DNA of 64,000 bases, taken from NCBI RefSeq assembly GCF_002086155.1, contig NZ_MVHE01000007.1, positions 114,843 through 178,842 on the forward strand. The letters are read 5' to 3'. The stretch's first letter is position 1; every line of letters starts with the position of its first letter. The DNA is from Mycobacterium angelicum (lineage in GTDB: Bacteria > Actinomycetota > Actinomycetes > Mycobacteriales > Mycobacteriaceae). The notes under the pieces were generated by a model. That model saw only the letters and a program-made list of their open reading frames with translations. It made no database searches and was not told the DNA's origin. Of this stretch, positions 14,566 to 23,524 are shown piece after piece. The position numbers and the translations under genes were made by a program.

Positions 14566-17136
14566 TCACTCTTCCCGGATGGCCGAGGCAATGCTCAGCC
14601 GCGCCGTATGCCAAGCCGGATAGATACCCGCCGCCAGGGCAGCGACCACTGCCACCAAAAACGCCTGGCCGAAGTATCCAAAGTCAAAATGCATGTCCAG
14701 GGTCCAGCCAAACGATCGCAAATTGATAATGCGAATAAGTATCCACGCCAATACAAAGCCCGAAGGCAGCGCAATTAAACCCGCCGTCCCGCCCAGCAGC
14801 CCGGCTTCAAACAGAACCAATCTCCACAATTGACGTCGACTCATGCCGATAGCACGAAAAGTACCCAATTCACGAACCCGCTCCAAAGCCAAGCTCATCA
14901 AAGCGCCTAATATCCCGATGACGGCAACCACGGTGGCCACCAGCCGTAAGGCACCGGTAACGGCAAAGCTGCGCTCAAAGGTAACCAGCGCGGCTTCGCG
15001 GAGACTGCGGCTGGATTGGATGACCAGATCTTTTCGCCCTTCGAACATTGCGTGTAGTTCACCGAGCAAGCCATCGACACTCACGCCCGGCTTCAGCAGG
15101 AGCGCCATGTTCGTCACATCTGGATCGCGCCAATTGGACCGATAGGTGGCCTGGTCCATCAACACCACCCCTTGATCCGAGGTGTAGTCGGAGTAGACCG
15201 CTAAGACCGGGAACTTGCGGGGGCCCGACTCCGTCATCAGCGTTATCGGTCCTGGCGGAGTCCGCAGATTTTGGCGCGATACCAACGGCTCCGACAGCAT
15301 TACCCCTTCGCCGGCCAAGAAGCGGTGCCACAGTGTGTGCTCGTCACCACTGATCCAGCGATACGGTCGCTTTCCGTCAGATATATCGCCCGTGACCGCC
15401 GTCAGGTCCACCTCTCGCCCCCAGTCGGGGGCAAAGACGGCCGTAAAGCGACTCGTGATTGCCTCGCGTACGCCTGGCCACTGTTTCAGCGTCCGCACGG
15501 CATCCGGAGGCAGATTCCCACTGGGGCGCGTGGAGGTAAGGGCTGGTGCAGAAACATAGATGTCCGTTTGCAAGGTCAACCCGAGCCAATTGGCGAACGT
15601 TTGCCGAAACGAGCCGACCATCAGCGAGACGCCGACAATTACCGACACGGCCGTCGTCAACGCGGCTATGGCGACAGAGGTTCGGCTCAGTGAGCGCACG
15701 ATATCGAGTGGGGCCAGCGCTCCCAATGGACCGAAGAGGCGGCCGAACAACCGTGCCAGGCGCACCATCACAAACCGTGCCACCGGCGCCGCGAACAGCG
15801 CGAAGGCGATCATGACCGCGCACAGGCCGGTGAACGCGACGGCCAGGTTCTTGCCCGGCCAACACAGCAGCAAAGCGCCAAAGCCGCCCAGGCAAACCGC
15901 GGCTACCCCCAGCCACCGGACGAGCGTGCTCACTTCGCCTTCCAGTGCGGACCGGCGCAGGGTGCTGGCCGGAGGGCTGCGCATCGCCTCGACCGCAGGC
16001 GGCAGGGCGGCCAGCAACGCGGCAACGACGCCGACGACCAACCCCTTCACTAAACTTTCCGGCGATAAAGCGACTTCACGTACATTGACTACGAAGTAAA
16101 GATCGTTGATCGATTGAGTCACCACGCCAATAAGGCCTTCGCCCAGCCAAACGCCGAATAAGAGGCCCAATCCGCTGCCGAGCAGTCCGGCCACGAGAGT
16201 TTCGGTCATTATCAAGCGAAACAGCTGGTCGCGCGTGACACCTAAACATCGCATAATACCGAACAGCCGACGTCGCTGCACAACATTGAATGTCACGGTG
16301 TTGTAGATAAGAAATACGCCGACCAGCAAGGCGATCAAACTCATGGCGGTGAGATTGACCGCGAACCCCGTCATCATCTGTTTCATGGTATTGCTTTTCG
16401 CGGTCGCCGCCTCTAGCCGCACACCGCTCGGCAATCCTTGTTTGATCTGCGTGGCGGTGACCTCGTCCTTGATGATCATGTCGATGTGGCTAAGTCTGCC
16501 AGACATGTGAAACAGCTCCTGCGCCGTGGCAATATCCGCGATGATCAATTCCTGCAACCGTTGTGCGGTAATTGCGTCAGCCGGGGTAAAGAGTCCCACC
16601 AGGGTGACGGTGGTGGGCGCACCCAGCACTTGCACGACGAAGCTGTCACCGAGCGCCAAATGATATTGCGCCGCGACGTCCCGGCTCAAAATGACGCCGT
16701 TCGGCCGGACGAGGAAATTGCTGGCCGCCTCAAGATCTTGCTGCTGCCATAGAGCCGGGCGAAAAGGCGGCTCTGCAAAAGGGTCGATCCCCATCAAACG
16801 CATGGGACGATTGCCCAACTTCGGGGCCAGCACATACCCTTCGACCACGGGAGCCGACAAATCGAATCCGCGCTTTCGAAGGTCCAGGTAGATCTCCTGG
16901 TCGAGGCTGCCGCCACGGCCGCCGGCCAGCCGATGGGTTGCTTTTCCGGTGATGGCCTCGGCCGAGATGTCAAGTGCGCGTTGGGCTGACACATTGGTCA
17001 GGTCGATGGCCACGACCATGGCCACGCCCAGGGCGATACCCAGGACCAGGAGAATATATTGAAATGGACGCTGGCGCGCGCGGCGCCAAGCCGTGCGCCA
17101 CAGCGGTAAAGAAGTAAGCGCCGTTGGGATTCTCAT
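14566..17136 (-). CDS. FtsX/MacB-type ABC transporter permease (Rv0987 homologue)
   Basis: 856 residues with the two-half FtsX architecture. A first helix (YILLVLGIALGVAMVVAI) is followed by a large extracytoplasmic domain and an FtsX core near residues 260-375 (LIALLVGVFLIYNTVTF, GLLGSGLGLLFGVWLG). More helices follow near 410-500, then a second periplasmic domain and a final FtsX core (VVAVIGILGALMSLALERVRELGTFRAIGMSRRQL). This layout is that of lipoprotein- and lipid-handling exporters (LolCE-like) and of Rv0987, the adhesion-component permease. It begins five bases after the ATPase gene and is followed by the AttH/CrtC-like gene. Confidence 0.9.
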   Translation of the reverse strand: MRIPTALTSLPLWRTAWRRARQRPFQYILLVLGIALGVAMVVAIDLTNVSAQRALDISAEAITGKATHRLAGGRGGSLDQEIYLDLRKRGFDLSAPVVEGYVLAPKLGNRPMRLMGIDPFAEPPFRPALWQQQDLEAASNFLVRPNGVILSRDVAAQYHLALGDSFVVQVLGAPTTVTLVGLFTPADAITAQRLQELIIADIATAQELFHMSGRLSHIDMIIKDEVTATQIKQGLPSGVRLEAATAKSNTMKQMMTGFAVNLTAMSLIALLVGVFLIYNTVTFNVVQRRRLFGIMRCLGVTRDQLFRLIMTETLVAGLLGSGLGLLFGVWLGEGLIGVVTQSINDLYFVVNVREVALSPESLVKGLVVGVVAALLAALPPAVEAMRSPPASTLRRSALEGEVSTLVRWLGVAAVCLGGFGALLLCWPGKNLAVAFTGLCAVMIAFALFAAPVARFVMVRLARLFGRLFGPLGALAPLDIVRSLSRTSVAIAALTTAVSVIVGVSLMVGSFRQTFANWLGLTLQTDIYVSAPALTSTRPSGNLPPDAVRTLKQWPGVREAITSRFTAVFAPDWGREVDLTAVTGDISDGKRPYRWISGDEHTLWHRFLAGEGVMLSEPLVSRQNLRTPPGPITLMTESGPRKFPVLAVYSDYTSDQGVVLMDQATYRSNWRDPDVTNMALLLKPGVSVDGLLGELHAMFEGRKDLVIQSSRSLREAALVTFERSFAVTGALRLVATVVAVIGILGALMSLALERVRELGTFRAIGMSRRQLWRLVLFEAGLLGGTAGLIALPSGFVLAWILIRIINLRSFGWTLDMHFDFGYFGQAFLVAVVAALAAGIYPAWHTARLSIASAIREE

Positions 17137-17141
17137 CTCAA

Positions 17142-17876
17142 TCAGCTGATGGGCCCCGAGCTGACCCGGTCGTCCACTTCGGTTCCATGGGCCATCCCAG
17201 TCACCAATTTTCCGCTATGCAAATAGAGAACTCGATCTGCCTGGTGCACCACCGCCGGATTGTGTGTGGCCATGATCAGCGTCTTGCCTGCTGCACGAGT
17301 GAGATCAAGCAGAAGCGCCAATACCTTGTCCCCTATTTCATTGTCGAGATTGCCTGTCGGCTCATCCGCCAGCACCAGCAACGGATTGTGCGCCAACGCC
17401 CGACAAATAGCCACTCGTTGTTGTTCTCCACCGGAGAGCTTGTCGGGAAGAGTGCTTTCGCGTCCGGCCATACCAACTTTTTGCAGCAGATCGCGCGCGA
17501 TACCAACCGCATTTCGCCGCCGCACACCGGCCAGCTCCTGGGATAAAGTGATGTTTTCGAGCACGGTCAGGGTGGGGATTAAATTGAAGAATTGGAATAC
17601 AATCCCAATGTTATCGCGCCGAAACCGAGTCCGGTCTCGATCGTTCTTCGCGGTAATAGAAAAGCCATTGATGATGACCTCACCCGTTGTCGGCCTTTCG
17701 ATACCACTAATAAGGTTGAGTAGCGTGCTCTTGCCGCTGCCACTTTGCCCCAAGAGCACCACGAACTCGCCTGGTTCGAAATCGCCGGTGATATCGTCCA
17801 AGACTTTGCGTTGAGTTACTCCTTCTTGGAAGGTACGGCTCAAGTGCTTGAGCTGAACGAAGGGTTCGCGGCTCAT
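17142..17876 (-). CDS. ABC transporter ATPase, LolD/MacB type (Rv0986 homologue)
   Basis: 244 residues with Walker [14 protein letters not shown]-loop [15 protein letters not shown], signature [15 protein letters not shown] and Walker [14 protein letters not shown], all typical of the MacB/LolD ATPases that partner FtsX-type permeases. First gene of the eight-gene same-strand block. It would power export of the cargo handled by the next two products. The region upstream (to mscL at 18132, divergent) should hold the promoter of the block. Confidence 0.92.
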   Translation of the reverse strand: MSREPFVQLKHLSRTFQEGVTQRKVLDDITGDFEPGEFVVLLGQSGSGKSTLLNLISGIERPTTGEVIINGFSITAKNDRDRTRFRRDNIGIVFQFFNLIPTLTVLENITLSQELAGVRRRNAVGIARDLLQKVGMAGRESTLPDKLSGGEQQRVAICRALAHNPLLVLADEPTGNLDNEIGDKVLALLLDLTRAAGKTLIMATHNPAVVHQADRVLYLHSGKLVTGMAHGTEVDDRVSSGPIS

Positions 17877-18131
17877 CGAGTCCTCTGCTGCGCAGTTTCG
17901 CGTGGTGTAGCCGGGGACTATTAAACACCTGTTGGATTGTTTGTGTAAGTACCTACTCCGGTCCCAGCGTCCGCCTGGCCCCGACCCCCGACGTTCACCG
18001 CAGCAAGGCAGCCCCCGCCACGCCCATCACAACATAGTGGTCTGCGCACCGTGGCAAATTGCTCCGGGTGGGTTAGGTTTTTCTTGGGTCACCCGGGGAT
18101 CAGCAGCTGTCCACTGCAGAAAGGACGTTCG
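17877..18131. promoter_or_regulatory. Divergent intergenic region between the island and mscL
   Basis: About 255 bases with no convincing gene. It must hold the promoter of the eight-gene minus-strand block and that of mscL. GAAAGGACG lies just before the mscL ATG and is its ribosome site. No palindrome or known operator was recognised. Base composition changes across this stretch, from the lower-GC island to the GC-rich core, so it is also a likely insertion boundary. Confidence 0.45.
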
Positions 18132-18584
18132 ATGCTCAAAGGGTTCAAAGAATTTCTCTCGCGGGGCAATATCGTCGACCTGTCGGTCGCCGTGGTCATC
18201 GGTACGGCGTTCACGGCACTGGTCACGAAATTCACCGACAGCATCATCACGCCGCTGATCAACCGAATCGGGGTAAACCAGCAGTCCAATGTCGGCGCCT
18301 TGAAGATCAGCATCGGCGGCGGCCAAACCATTGACCTGAACATCCTGCTGGCGGCCGCGATCAACTTCATCCTCGTCGCGGCGGTGGTGTATTTCCTGGT
18401 CGTCCTGCCCTACAGCACGCTGCGCAAGAAGGGTGAGGTCGAGCAGGCCGACGACGCGCAAGTCGTGCTGCTCACCGAAATCCGCGACCTGCTCGCGCAG
18501 ACCAACGGAAGCTCGTCAGGTAAACACGGCAGCGGCGCACCGACACCAGACCACGGACCCCGCGCGGAGGCCGAATCGCAGTAG
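18132..18584 (+). CDS. mscL: Large-conductance mechanosensitive channel MscL (Rv0985c homologue)
   Basis: 150 residues. [31 protein letters not shown] is the conserved N-terminal amphipathic helix and first membrane helix. [20 protein letters not shown] is the second helix, and a cytoplasmic helix plus a polar tail follow. The ATG at 18132 after GAAAGGACG is chosen; the frame is open upstream to 18051 but has no family similarity there. The channel opens under membrane tension to release solutes during osmotic downshock. Confidence 0.96.
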   Translation: MLKGFKEFLSRGNIVDLSVAVVIGTAFTALVTKFTDSIITPLINRIGVNQQSNVGALKISIGGGQTIDLNILLAAAINFILVAAVVYFLVVLPYSTLRKKGEVEQADDAQVVLLTEIRDLLAQTNGSSSGKHGSGAPTPDHGPRAEAESQ

Positions 18585-18599
18585 CGCGACCGGCTCGGG

Positions 18600-19148
18600 T
18601 CAGATCTCCAGACTCGACAATTGCCCGATGATGTGGGCGGCCAGCGGATTCAGCGTCGCCATCCCATCGCGCACCGCGTAGCGGGAGCCGGCGAGGTTGA
18701 CCACCAGCGTGCTGCCCGAAACACCCGCCAGACCGCGGGACAGGCCCGCGTCGATGATGCCCGCGGACAGGCCCGAGGCCCGGATGGCCTCGGCGATGCC
18801 GAGGATCTCCCGGTCCAGAATGTCGCGGGTGGCTTCCGGGGTGACATCGCGAGGCGTCACTCCGGTGCCGCCGACGGACACCACCAGGTCCACGCCGCCG
18901 ATCACCGCGGTGTTGAGCGCATTTCGGATCTCGACCTCGTCGGCCTCGACCGCAACCACGCCGTCGACCACGAACCCGGCCTCGGTGAGCAATTCGGTGA
19001 CCAGCGGGCCGCTGTGGTCCTCATCCCCGTGGGCGGTGCGATCGTCGACGACGACGACGAGTGCCCGGCCGACTACCAACTCCGCACCCTGTTCCATGGG
19101 TGCAACCGTATATCCGAGCTCCGACAACTGCGGATCGACCATCATCAC
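18600..19148 (-). CDS. moaB2: MoaB2-like molybdopterin-binding protein (Rv0984 homologue)
   Basis: 182 residues of the MoaB/MogA fold. The family signature VSVGGTGVTPRDVTPEATRDIL (TGG-type loop with catalytic Asp) is at about residues 90-112, and AGLSRGLAGVSGSTLVVNLAGS is the second conserved block. The family adenylylates or binds molybdopterin. The start overlaps the pepD stop by four bases. In M. tuberculosis the gene follows pepD in the MprAB-regulated unit, and MoaB2 has been reported to associate with the stress sigma factor SigE network. Confidence 0.9.
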   Translation of the reverse strand: MMMVDPQLSELGYTVAPMEQGAELVVGRALVVVVDDRTAHGDEDHSGPLVTELLTEAGFVVDGVVAVEADEVEIRNALNTAVIGGVDLVVSVGGTGVTPRDVTPEATRDILDREILGIAEAIRASGLSAGIIDAGLSRGLAGVSGSTLVVNLAGSRYAVRDGMATLNPLAAHIIGQLSSLEI

Positions 19149-20593
19149 TGTTCCGCCTTACCCAGCGTGACCTGCACGGTGCGATTGCTACCCGACGGAT
19201 CCTGGAAGGTCAGCGTGACTTTGTCGCCCGGCGCCTTGGACCGCACCGCGGCCACCAGCGCGTCGGCGCTGTTGATCGGGCGGTCGTCGACCTTGGTGAC
19301 GACAACCCCCTTGGGCAGGCCGGCGTTCGCGGCGGCACCGTTTTGCACGACGTCGACGACCTTGGCCCCCGGGACGCCCTTGTCGGTGGTCACCTGCACG
19401 CCGAGCGAGGCGTGTGACGCCTTGCCGGTGCTGATCAACTCGTCGGCGATGCGCTTGGCCTGGTTGATCGGAATGGCGAAGCCGAGGCCGATCGAGCCGC
19501 TCTGCGCGTCACCGGAATCGGCGCCCAGTGTGGCGATGGCCGAGTTGACGCCGACCAGTTGGCCGCTCATGTTGACCAAAGCGCCGCCGGAGTTTCCGGG
19601 GTTGATCGCGGCGTCGGTCTGAATGGCGTCCAGCACGGTGTTCTGGTTGCCCGACTCGCCTGTCGTGGACACCGGCCGGTTAAGCGCGCTGACGATCCCG
19701 GTTGTTACCGTGCCCGCCAAGCCCAGCGGCGACCCGATGGCCACCACCGGCTGGCCGACCCGCAGATCCGAGGAAGAGCCGATCGCGATCGGAGTGAGGT
19801 TGGAAACGCCCTGCACGCGGACGACGGCGATATCGCTGGTGGGGTCGGCACCGACCACCGTGAACGACGCGGTACGGCCGTCGGAGAACGTCACCGTGGT
19901 TTTGGGCGGCGGGCCGGCCGGCGGCTTGGCGGCGGCCGCGACGACGTGGTTGTTGGTCATGATCAGGCCGTCGGCGGACAGGATGACGCCCGAGCCCTCC
20001 TCTGACTGTCGGCCCATGTCGGTCTCGAGCATGACGACGCTGGGCACCACTTTGGAGGCCACCTGCTCAACCGAGCCGGGCGGCATGTTGGCCGCTGGGA
20101 CGCTGGGGGCAGCACCCGTCGCCGAGGATCCGCCGTTGAGGCCGGCGGGTGAGCGGTTGAGCTCGACCACCGAGGCCGCCGCGCCGCCGATGCCGGCCGA
20201 CACCACCGCGATGGTGAGCGCGCCAACGGCCAACATTCCTGCGCGAGGCCGTCGTTGGCGTATCACCGTGGGCGGCGGACCCATCGGGCCCATCGGCGGC
20301 AGCATCCCGGGTATCGGACCAGGCCCGGTGCTCCCGGGTATCGGCCCGGGACCCGTCCCGCCGGGGATCGGCCCGGCACCGGTACCGCCGGGAATCGGGC
20401 CGGCGCCGGTGCCACTGAAACCCTCGTAGGGTTGCCGGAACTGGCTTGTTTGGGAGGACGACGACTGCGGGTAGCGCCAATCGATCTGCTGGTTGTACGC
20501 CGGCCCTTGGGCATAAGCGGGGGGCACAGGCTGATTAGGCGCGCGATATCCCGGCTGCTGCGGCGGTGGCGAATACCTCGGGTGATTCGTCAT
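19145..20593 (-). CDS. pepD: HtrA-like membrane serine protease PepD (Rv0983 homologue)
   Basis: 482 residues. A Pro/Gly-rich cytoplasmic N-terminus (1-115) contains a four-copy repeat, and one membrane segment follows (about 120-145). The trypsin-like protease domain has the catalytic triad in TNNHVV, SDIAVV and NPGNSGGAL. A C-terminal PDZ domain (about 385-475) contains SLGVQVTT and GLPKGVVVTKVDDRPI. PepD acts in the cell envelope in protein quality control and is activated by MprA and by sigma E in M. tuberculosis. It follows mprB on the same strand. Confidence 0.95.
   Translation of the reverse strand: MTNHPRYSPPPQQPGYRAPNQPVPPAYAQGPAYNQQIDWRYPQSSSSQTSQFRQPYEGFSGTGAGPIPGGTGAGPIPGGTGPGPIPGSTGPGPIPGMLPPMGPMGPPPTVIRQRRPRAGMLAVGALTIAVVSAGIGGAAASVVELNRSPAGLNGGSSATGAAPSVPAANMPPGSVEQVASKVVPSVVMLETDMGRQSEEGSGVILSADGLIMTNNHVVAAAAKPPAGPPPKTTVTFSDGRTASFTVVGADPTSDIAVVRVQGVSNLTPIAIGSSSDLRVGQPVVAIGSPLGLAGTVTTGIVSALNRPVSTTGESGNQNTVLDAIQTDAAINPGNSGGALVNMSGQLVGVNSAIATLGADSGDAQSGSIGLGFAIPINQAKRIADELISTGKASHASLGVQVTTDKGVPGAKVVDVVQNGAAANAGLPKGVVVTKVDDRPINSADALVAAVRSKAPGDKVTLTFQDPSGSNRTVQVTLGKAEQ
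20306..20413 (-). repeat. Four 27-bp in-frame repeats in pepD (GTGxGPIPG units)
   Basis: PepD residues 61-96 are four tandem nine-residue units: GTGAGPIPG twice, then GTGPGPIPG and STGPGPIPG. At DNA level these are imperfect 27-base repeats (CCGGG-T/A-ATCGG cores on the plus strand). They lie in the cytoplasmic tail of the protease, and copy number could vary between strains. Confidence 0.85.
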
Positions 20594-20688
20594 GTCGCTA
20601 AGTCGCTCTTCCTCTTGTTCTTGGGCTTCCTACGAAGCGTGGCCATGCGCGGCAAGCATGGATGTGGTTTTCAACAGTAACCGCCCCA

Positions 20689-22221
20689 CTACCTTGCGCG
20701 CGCGGACTGAGAATCCTCTGAGATAACGTTCGCCGAACCCCGAGAGTTCGCGCTGTCCGCGAACCCGTTCGCGGCGGCACCCGGCTGGGGCGCAGCCGCG
20801 GCCGTGGCCGGCATCGGCCGGCCGGGTAACAGCACGTAGATCGCGGTTCCAGGGGGCTGGCCACCCGGCTCTGTGTCTTCGACGCGCAGCGATCCACCGT
20901 GGTTAAGTACCACCTGTTTGACGATGGCTAACCCCAAGCCCGAACCGGGCATCGCCCGCGCCGACGTCGACCGGTAGAAACGCTCGAACACCAGCCGGCG
21001 CTCTTGTGGCGGGATGCCCGGACCCCGGTCGGAAACCACCAGTTCGGCGTGCGACGGGTCGAGCTGTCGCAGCACGACACCGACATGGCCGCCCGGTGGG
21101 CTCCACTTCGCCGCGTTGTCCATCAAATTGAGCACTGCACGCGACAGCATGGCCGCGTCACCGTAGACCTGCCAGGGAATGGCCTGGACGTCGAAGTGGA
21201 TGTCGTTACGCCGCCGCCGGACCCGCTCCAGGCTGCGGTCGACGACGTCGGCCATGTCCACCGGCTCATGCACGACTTCCCCGGCGTCGCCGCGGGTGAG
21301 GTCCACCAAATCGCCCACCAGCGTGGACAATTCCTCGATCTGGGCCAGCACGTCGGCGCGCAGATCGACCATCTCCTGCTCGGGTAGCCGCGGCGCACCG
21401 GGTGCCATCGAAGCGATCAGCAATTCGACGTTGGTGCGCAGCGACGTCAGCGGGGTGCGCAATTCATGCCCCGCATCGGTGACCAGCCGGGCCTGCCGCT
21501 CCCGGGATTCGGCCAGCGCTCGCAACATCAGATTGAACGCTTCGGTGAGCCTGGCCAGTTCGTCGCTGCCGAAGACCGGGATGGGCCGCAGGTCGTCGGT
21601 TCGTGCCACACGTTCGGCGGCTTCGGTGAGCCGGCCCACCGGACGCAGCCCGGCGCGGGTGACCATGCCGCCGGCCACCGCGGCCACCGCCACACCGACG
21701 CCACCGACGATGAGCAGCACCGCGCGCAGTTTGGTCATGACCGCTTCGGTGGGTTTGAGGCTCTTGGAGATCAGCAGTGAGCTGCCGCTGGGCAGATGGA
21801 TGGCAAGCACCCGCTGATCGGATGCGGTGCGCCGGGACATGAACAGATCGCCGCGGATCACCGCTTTCTCCGGCGTGCCCACGGGCAGCGTCTGGCCGGG
21901 CTGGTTAGCGGTGTAGATGGAATGGCCGGGGTTCACCAGCATGGCGTTGACGTCGGAGTAGGCGGTGCCTTCGATGGCCTTGCCGGGATCGGCGGCCAGC
22001 GAACCGCTGGCGATCAGCAACTGCGCCCGGCTTTGCAGCTGGTTGTCGATGTCGCTGTAGAGCGCGGCCGAGATAACCGCGTAGACCGCGAACGACATCA
22101 ACACGACGACCATCGCGACCATCGACATCGCCAGCAGCATTACCCGCCACCGCAGGGACAGCGAGCTGGTAGCTCTCAGCGGCGCGCGGCCCGCCCGGGG
22201 AGGGCGACGGAACCAACTCAT
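20689..22221 (-). CDS. mprB: Sensor histidine kinase MprB (Rv0982 homologue)
   Basis: 510 residues. Two membrane helices (about 28-50 and 165-187) flank an extracytoplasmic sensor domain, followed by HAMP (RPVGRLTEAAERVARTDDL). The dimerisation domain carries the phospho-accepting His in HELRTPL. The ATPase domain has the N box LMDNAAKWS and G boxes DRGPGIPP and GSGLGLAIV. It phosphorylates MprA under envelope stress. It overlaps the mprA stop by one base. The C-terminus after the kinase core is Ala-rich. Confidence 0.95.
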   Translation of the reverse strand: MSWFRRPPRAGRAPLRATSSLSLRWRVMLLAMSMVAMVVVLMSFAVYAVISAALYSDIDNQLQSRAQLLIASGSLAADPGKAIEGTAYSDVNAMLVNPGHSIYTANQPGQTLPVGTPEKAVIRGDLFMSRRTASDQRVLAIHLPSGSSLLISKSLKPTEAVMTKLRAVLLIVGGVGVAVAAVAGGMVTRAGLRPVGRLTEAAERVARTDDLRPIPVFGSDELARLTEAFNLMLRALAESRERQARLVTDAGHELRTPLTSLRTNVELLIASMAPGAPRLPEQEMVDLRADVLAQIEELSTLVGDLVDLTRGDAGEVVHEPVDMADVVDRSLERVRRRRNDIHFDVQAIPWQVYGDAAMLSRAVLNLMDNAAKWSPPGGHVGVVLRQLDPSHAELVVSDRGPGIPPQERRLVFERFYRSTSARAMPGSGLGLAIVKQVVLNHGGSLRVEDTEPGGQPPGTAIYVLLPGRPMPATAAAAPQPGAAANGFADSANSRGSANVISEDSQSARAR

Positions 22222-22910
22222 CAGGGCGGTGTTTCGCGAAGCACGTAACCCACGCCGCGCACGGTGTGGATCAGCCGCGGCTCGCCATCGGCCTCGGTCT
22301 TACGGCGCAGATAGCCGACGTAGACCTCCAGCGCGTTGCCGGAGGTGGGAAAGTCGAAGCCCCACACCTCTTCCAGGATGCGGCTGCGGGTCAGCACCCG
22401 GCGCGGATTGGCGATCAGCATCTCCAGCAGAGCGAACTCGGTGCGGGTGAGGCTGATCCGCCGCTGGCCGCGAGTGACTTCGCGGGTCACCGGGTCCAAC
22501 GCGAGGTCGGAGAACCGCATGGCCACCGACTCGGCGGTGTCATCGTCGGGTTTGGTGCGGCGCAGCAGCGCCCGCATCCGCGCCAGCAGCTCTTCCAGAG
22601 CGAACGGCTTCGGCAGGTAGTCGTCGGCGCCGGCGTCCAGGCCGGCCACCCGCTCGGATACCGAGTCGCGCGCGGTCAACACCAGAATGGGCAGGTCATC
22701 ACCGGTGCTGCGGAGTTGACGGCACACCTCGAGGCCGTCGAGCCGCGGCATCATGACATCGAGCACCAGTGCGTCAGGTCGATCGCTGGCAATCATCTCC
22801 AGGGCCTCGAGCCCGTCGTGGGCCAGCTCAACGGAGTAACCATTGAAAGAAAGCGACCTGCGCAGCGACTCGCGCACTGCGCGATCGTCGTCGACGACAA
22901 GTATCCGCAC
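22221..22910 (-). CDS. mprA: Response regulator MprA (Rv0981 homologue)
   Basis: 229 residues. The receiver domain begins [16 protein letters not shown] with acidic pocket DDD, phospho-acceptor Asp in [12 protein letters not shown], and Lys in DDYLPKPF. The C-terminal OmpR winged helix ends [23 protein letters not shown]. The GTG at 22910 is chosen because it reproduces the M. tuberculosis N-terminus almost exactly. The frame stays open to 23000, but that stretch contains the direct repeat typical of an MprA box, so it is probably not coding. The regulator controls envelope stress genes including pepD and its own operon. Confidence 0.95.
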   Translation of the reverse strand: MRILVVDDDRAVRESLRRSLSFNGYSVELAHDGLEALEMIASDRPDALVLDVMMPRLDGLEVCRQLRSTGDDLPILVLTARDSVSERVAGLDAGADDYLPKPFALEELLARMRALLRRTKPDDDTAESVAMRFSDLALDPVTREVTRGQRRISLTRTEFALLEMLIANPRRVLTRSRILEEVWGFDFPTSGNALEVYVGYLRRKTEADGEPRLIHTVRGVGYVLRETPP

Positions 22911-22930
22911 GGAACTAGTTTCGTACGAAC

Positions 22931-22951
22931 GCCTGAGACAGGGCTGAGAGA
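22931..22951 (-). promoter_or_regulatory. Candidate MprA box: two CTGAGA direct repeats upstream of mprA
   Basis: On the plus strand CTGAGA occurs at 22933-22938 and again at 22944-22949, an 11-base period, within GCCTGAGACAGGGCTGAGAG. Read on the mprA strand these are TCTCAGCC and TCTCAGGC. The MprA box of M. tuberculosis is a pair of loosely conserved 8-base direct repeats upstream of mprA, and autoregulation is known, so position and form fit. Confidence 0.65.
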
Positions 22952-23123
22952 CGCGCCGATGTCGTGGCGTCGCCCGGCAAACTCCAACCACACCCGCCAC
23001 ATTGGCCCCTGACGGTAGGGAAGGGTCCTTTGCCCGCCTCCGAGCGACACCTGCAAACTGTCGATGAGATGAGCAAAAAGTGCATGGCCCACCTAGAGAC
23101 CGGTGGGGCAGCTGTGATCGCGG

Positions 23124-23297
23124 CTAGCGCTTGTCGAGATCGATGAGGCCGAGGCGGGCGGCCTTGAGCAGCCGGCGCGGCACCTTGTGCTTGTGGCCGC
23201 CCACGTTGACGCCGACCAGATCGGTCTTAGTGGCCTTCCACTGCGAGCGCCGGCTTCGGGTATTCGCGCGCGACATCCTGCGCTTAGGTACGGCCAT
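23124..23297 (-). CDS. rpmF: 50S ribosomal protein L32 (Rv0979A homologue)
   Basis: 57 residues from an ATG at 23297: [20 protein letters not shown], later [12 protein letters not shown]. It starts with the standard L32 sequence and has the expected length. The zinc-ribbon cysteines of many L32 proteins are absent, so this is the cysteine-free type. It lies about 210 bases upstream of mprA on the same strand, as in M. tuberculosis. Confidence 0.95.
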   Translation of the reverse strand: MAVPKRRMSRANTRSRRSQWKATKTDLVGVNVGGHKHKVPRRLLKAARLGLIDLDKR

Positions 23298-23524
23298 GGT
23301 CGGGCCTTACTCCTCAATTGGGGTTTCGGGTCGGGCGTGTCGCGCGGCATGGCCGGTCGGCCGAACGGCGACTTGTTACACAAAGGGTAATCGGTGAGCT
23401 GCTGCTGGCCAAAACGGGTTCCAGGCGGGTATTCACCACCCGTCATTTCGATCGGGCTATGCTGACCTACCGGTTGGTTGGTTAATCTCGCCGACCGAAT
23501 AATCCCAACGGAGGGAGGACGCGC

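Larger units (their letters stand above)
8880..17876 (-). other. Lower-GC eight-gene block: putative prenyl-cyclitol biosynthesis and export island
   Basis: Eight genes in one direction with overlaps or short gaps: ATPase, permease, AttH/CrtC-like, TIM barrel, luxS, sugar-phosphate cyclase, UbiG-like, UbiA. Hand counts of two 60-base samples (9361-9420 and 12541-12600) each give 29 G/C, against 45 of 60 in a core sample (24001-24060). In M. tuberculosis only the first three genes lie between mscL (Rv0985c) and grcC2 (Rv0989c), so five genes were gained here or lost there. No integrase, transposase or tRNA was seen at either edge. The common product is an inference from gene families. Confidence 0.75.

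Noticed and set aside
8880..17876. Prophage, integrative plasmid or transposon carrying the island
   Set aside because: No integrase, transposase, att-like repeat or tRNA at either edge. Only composition and gene content suggest transfer.
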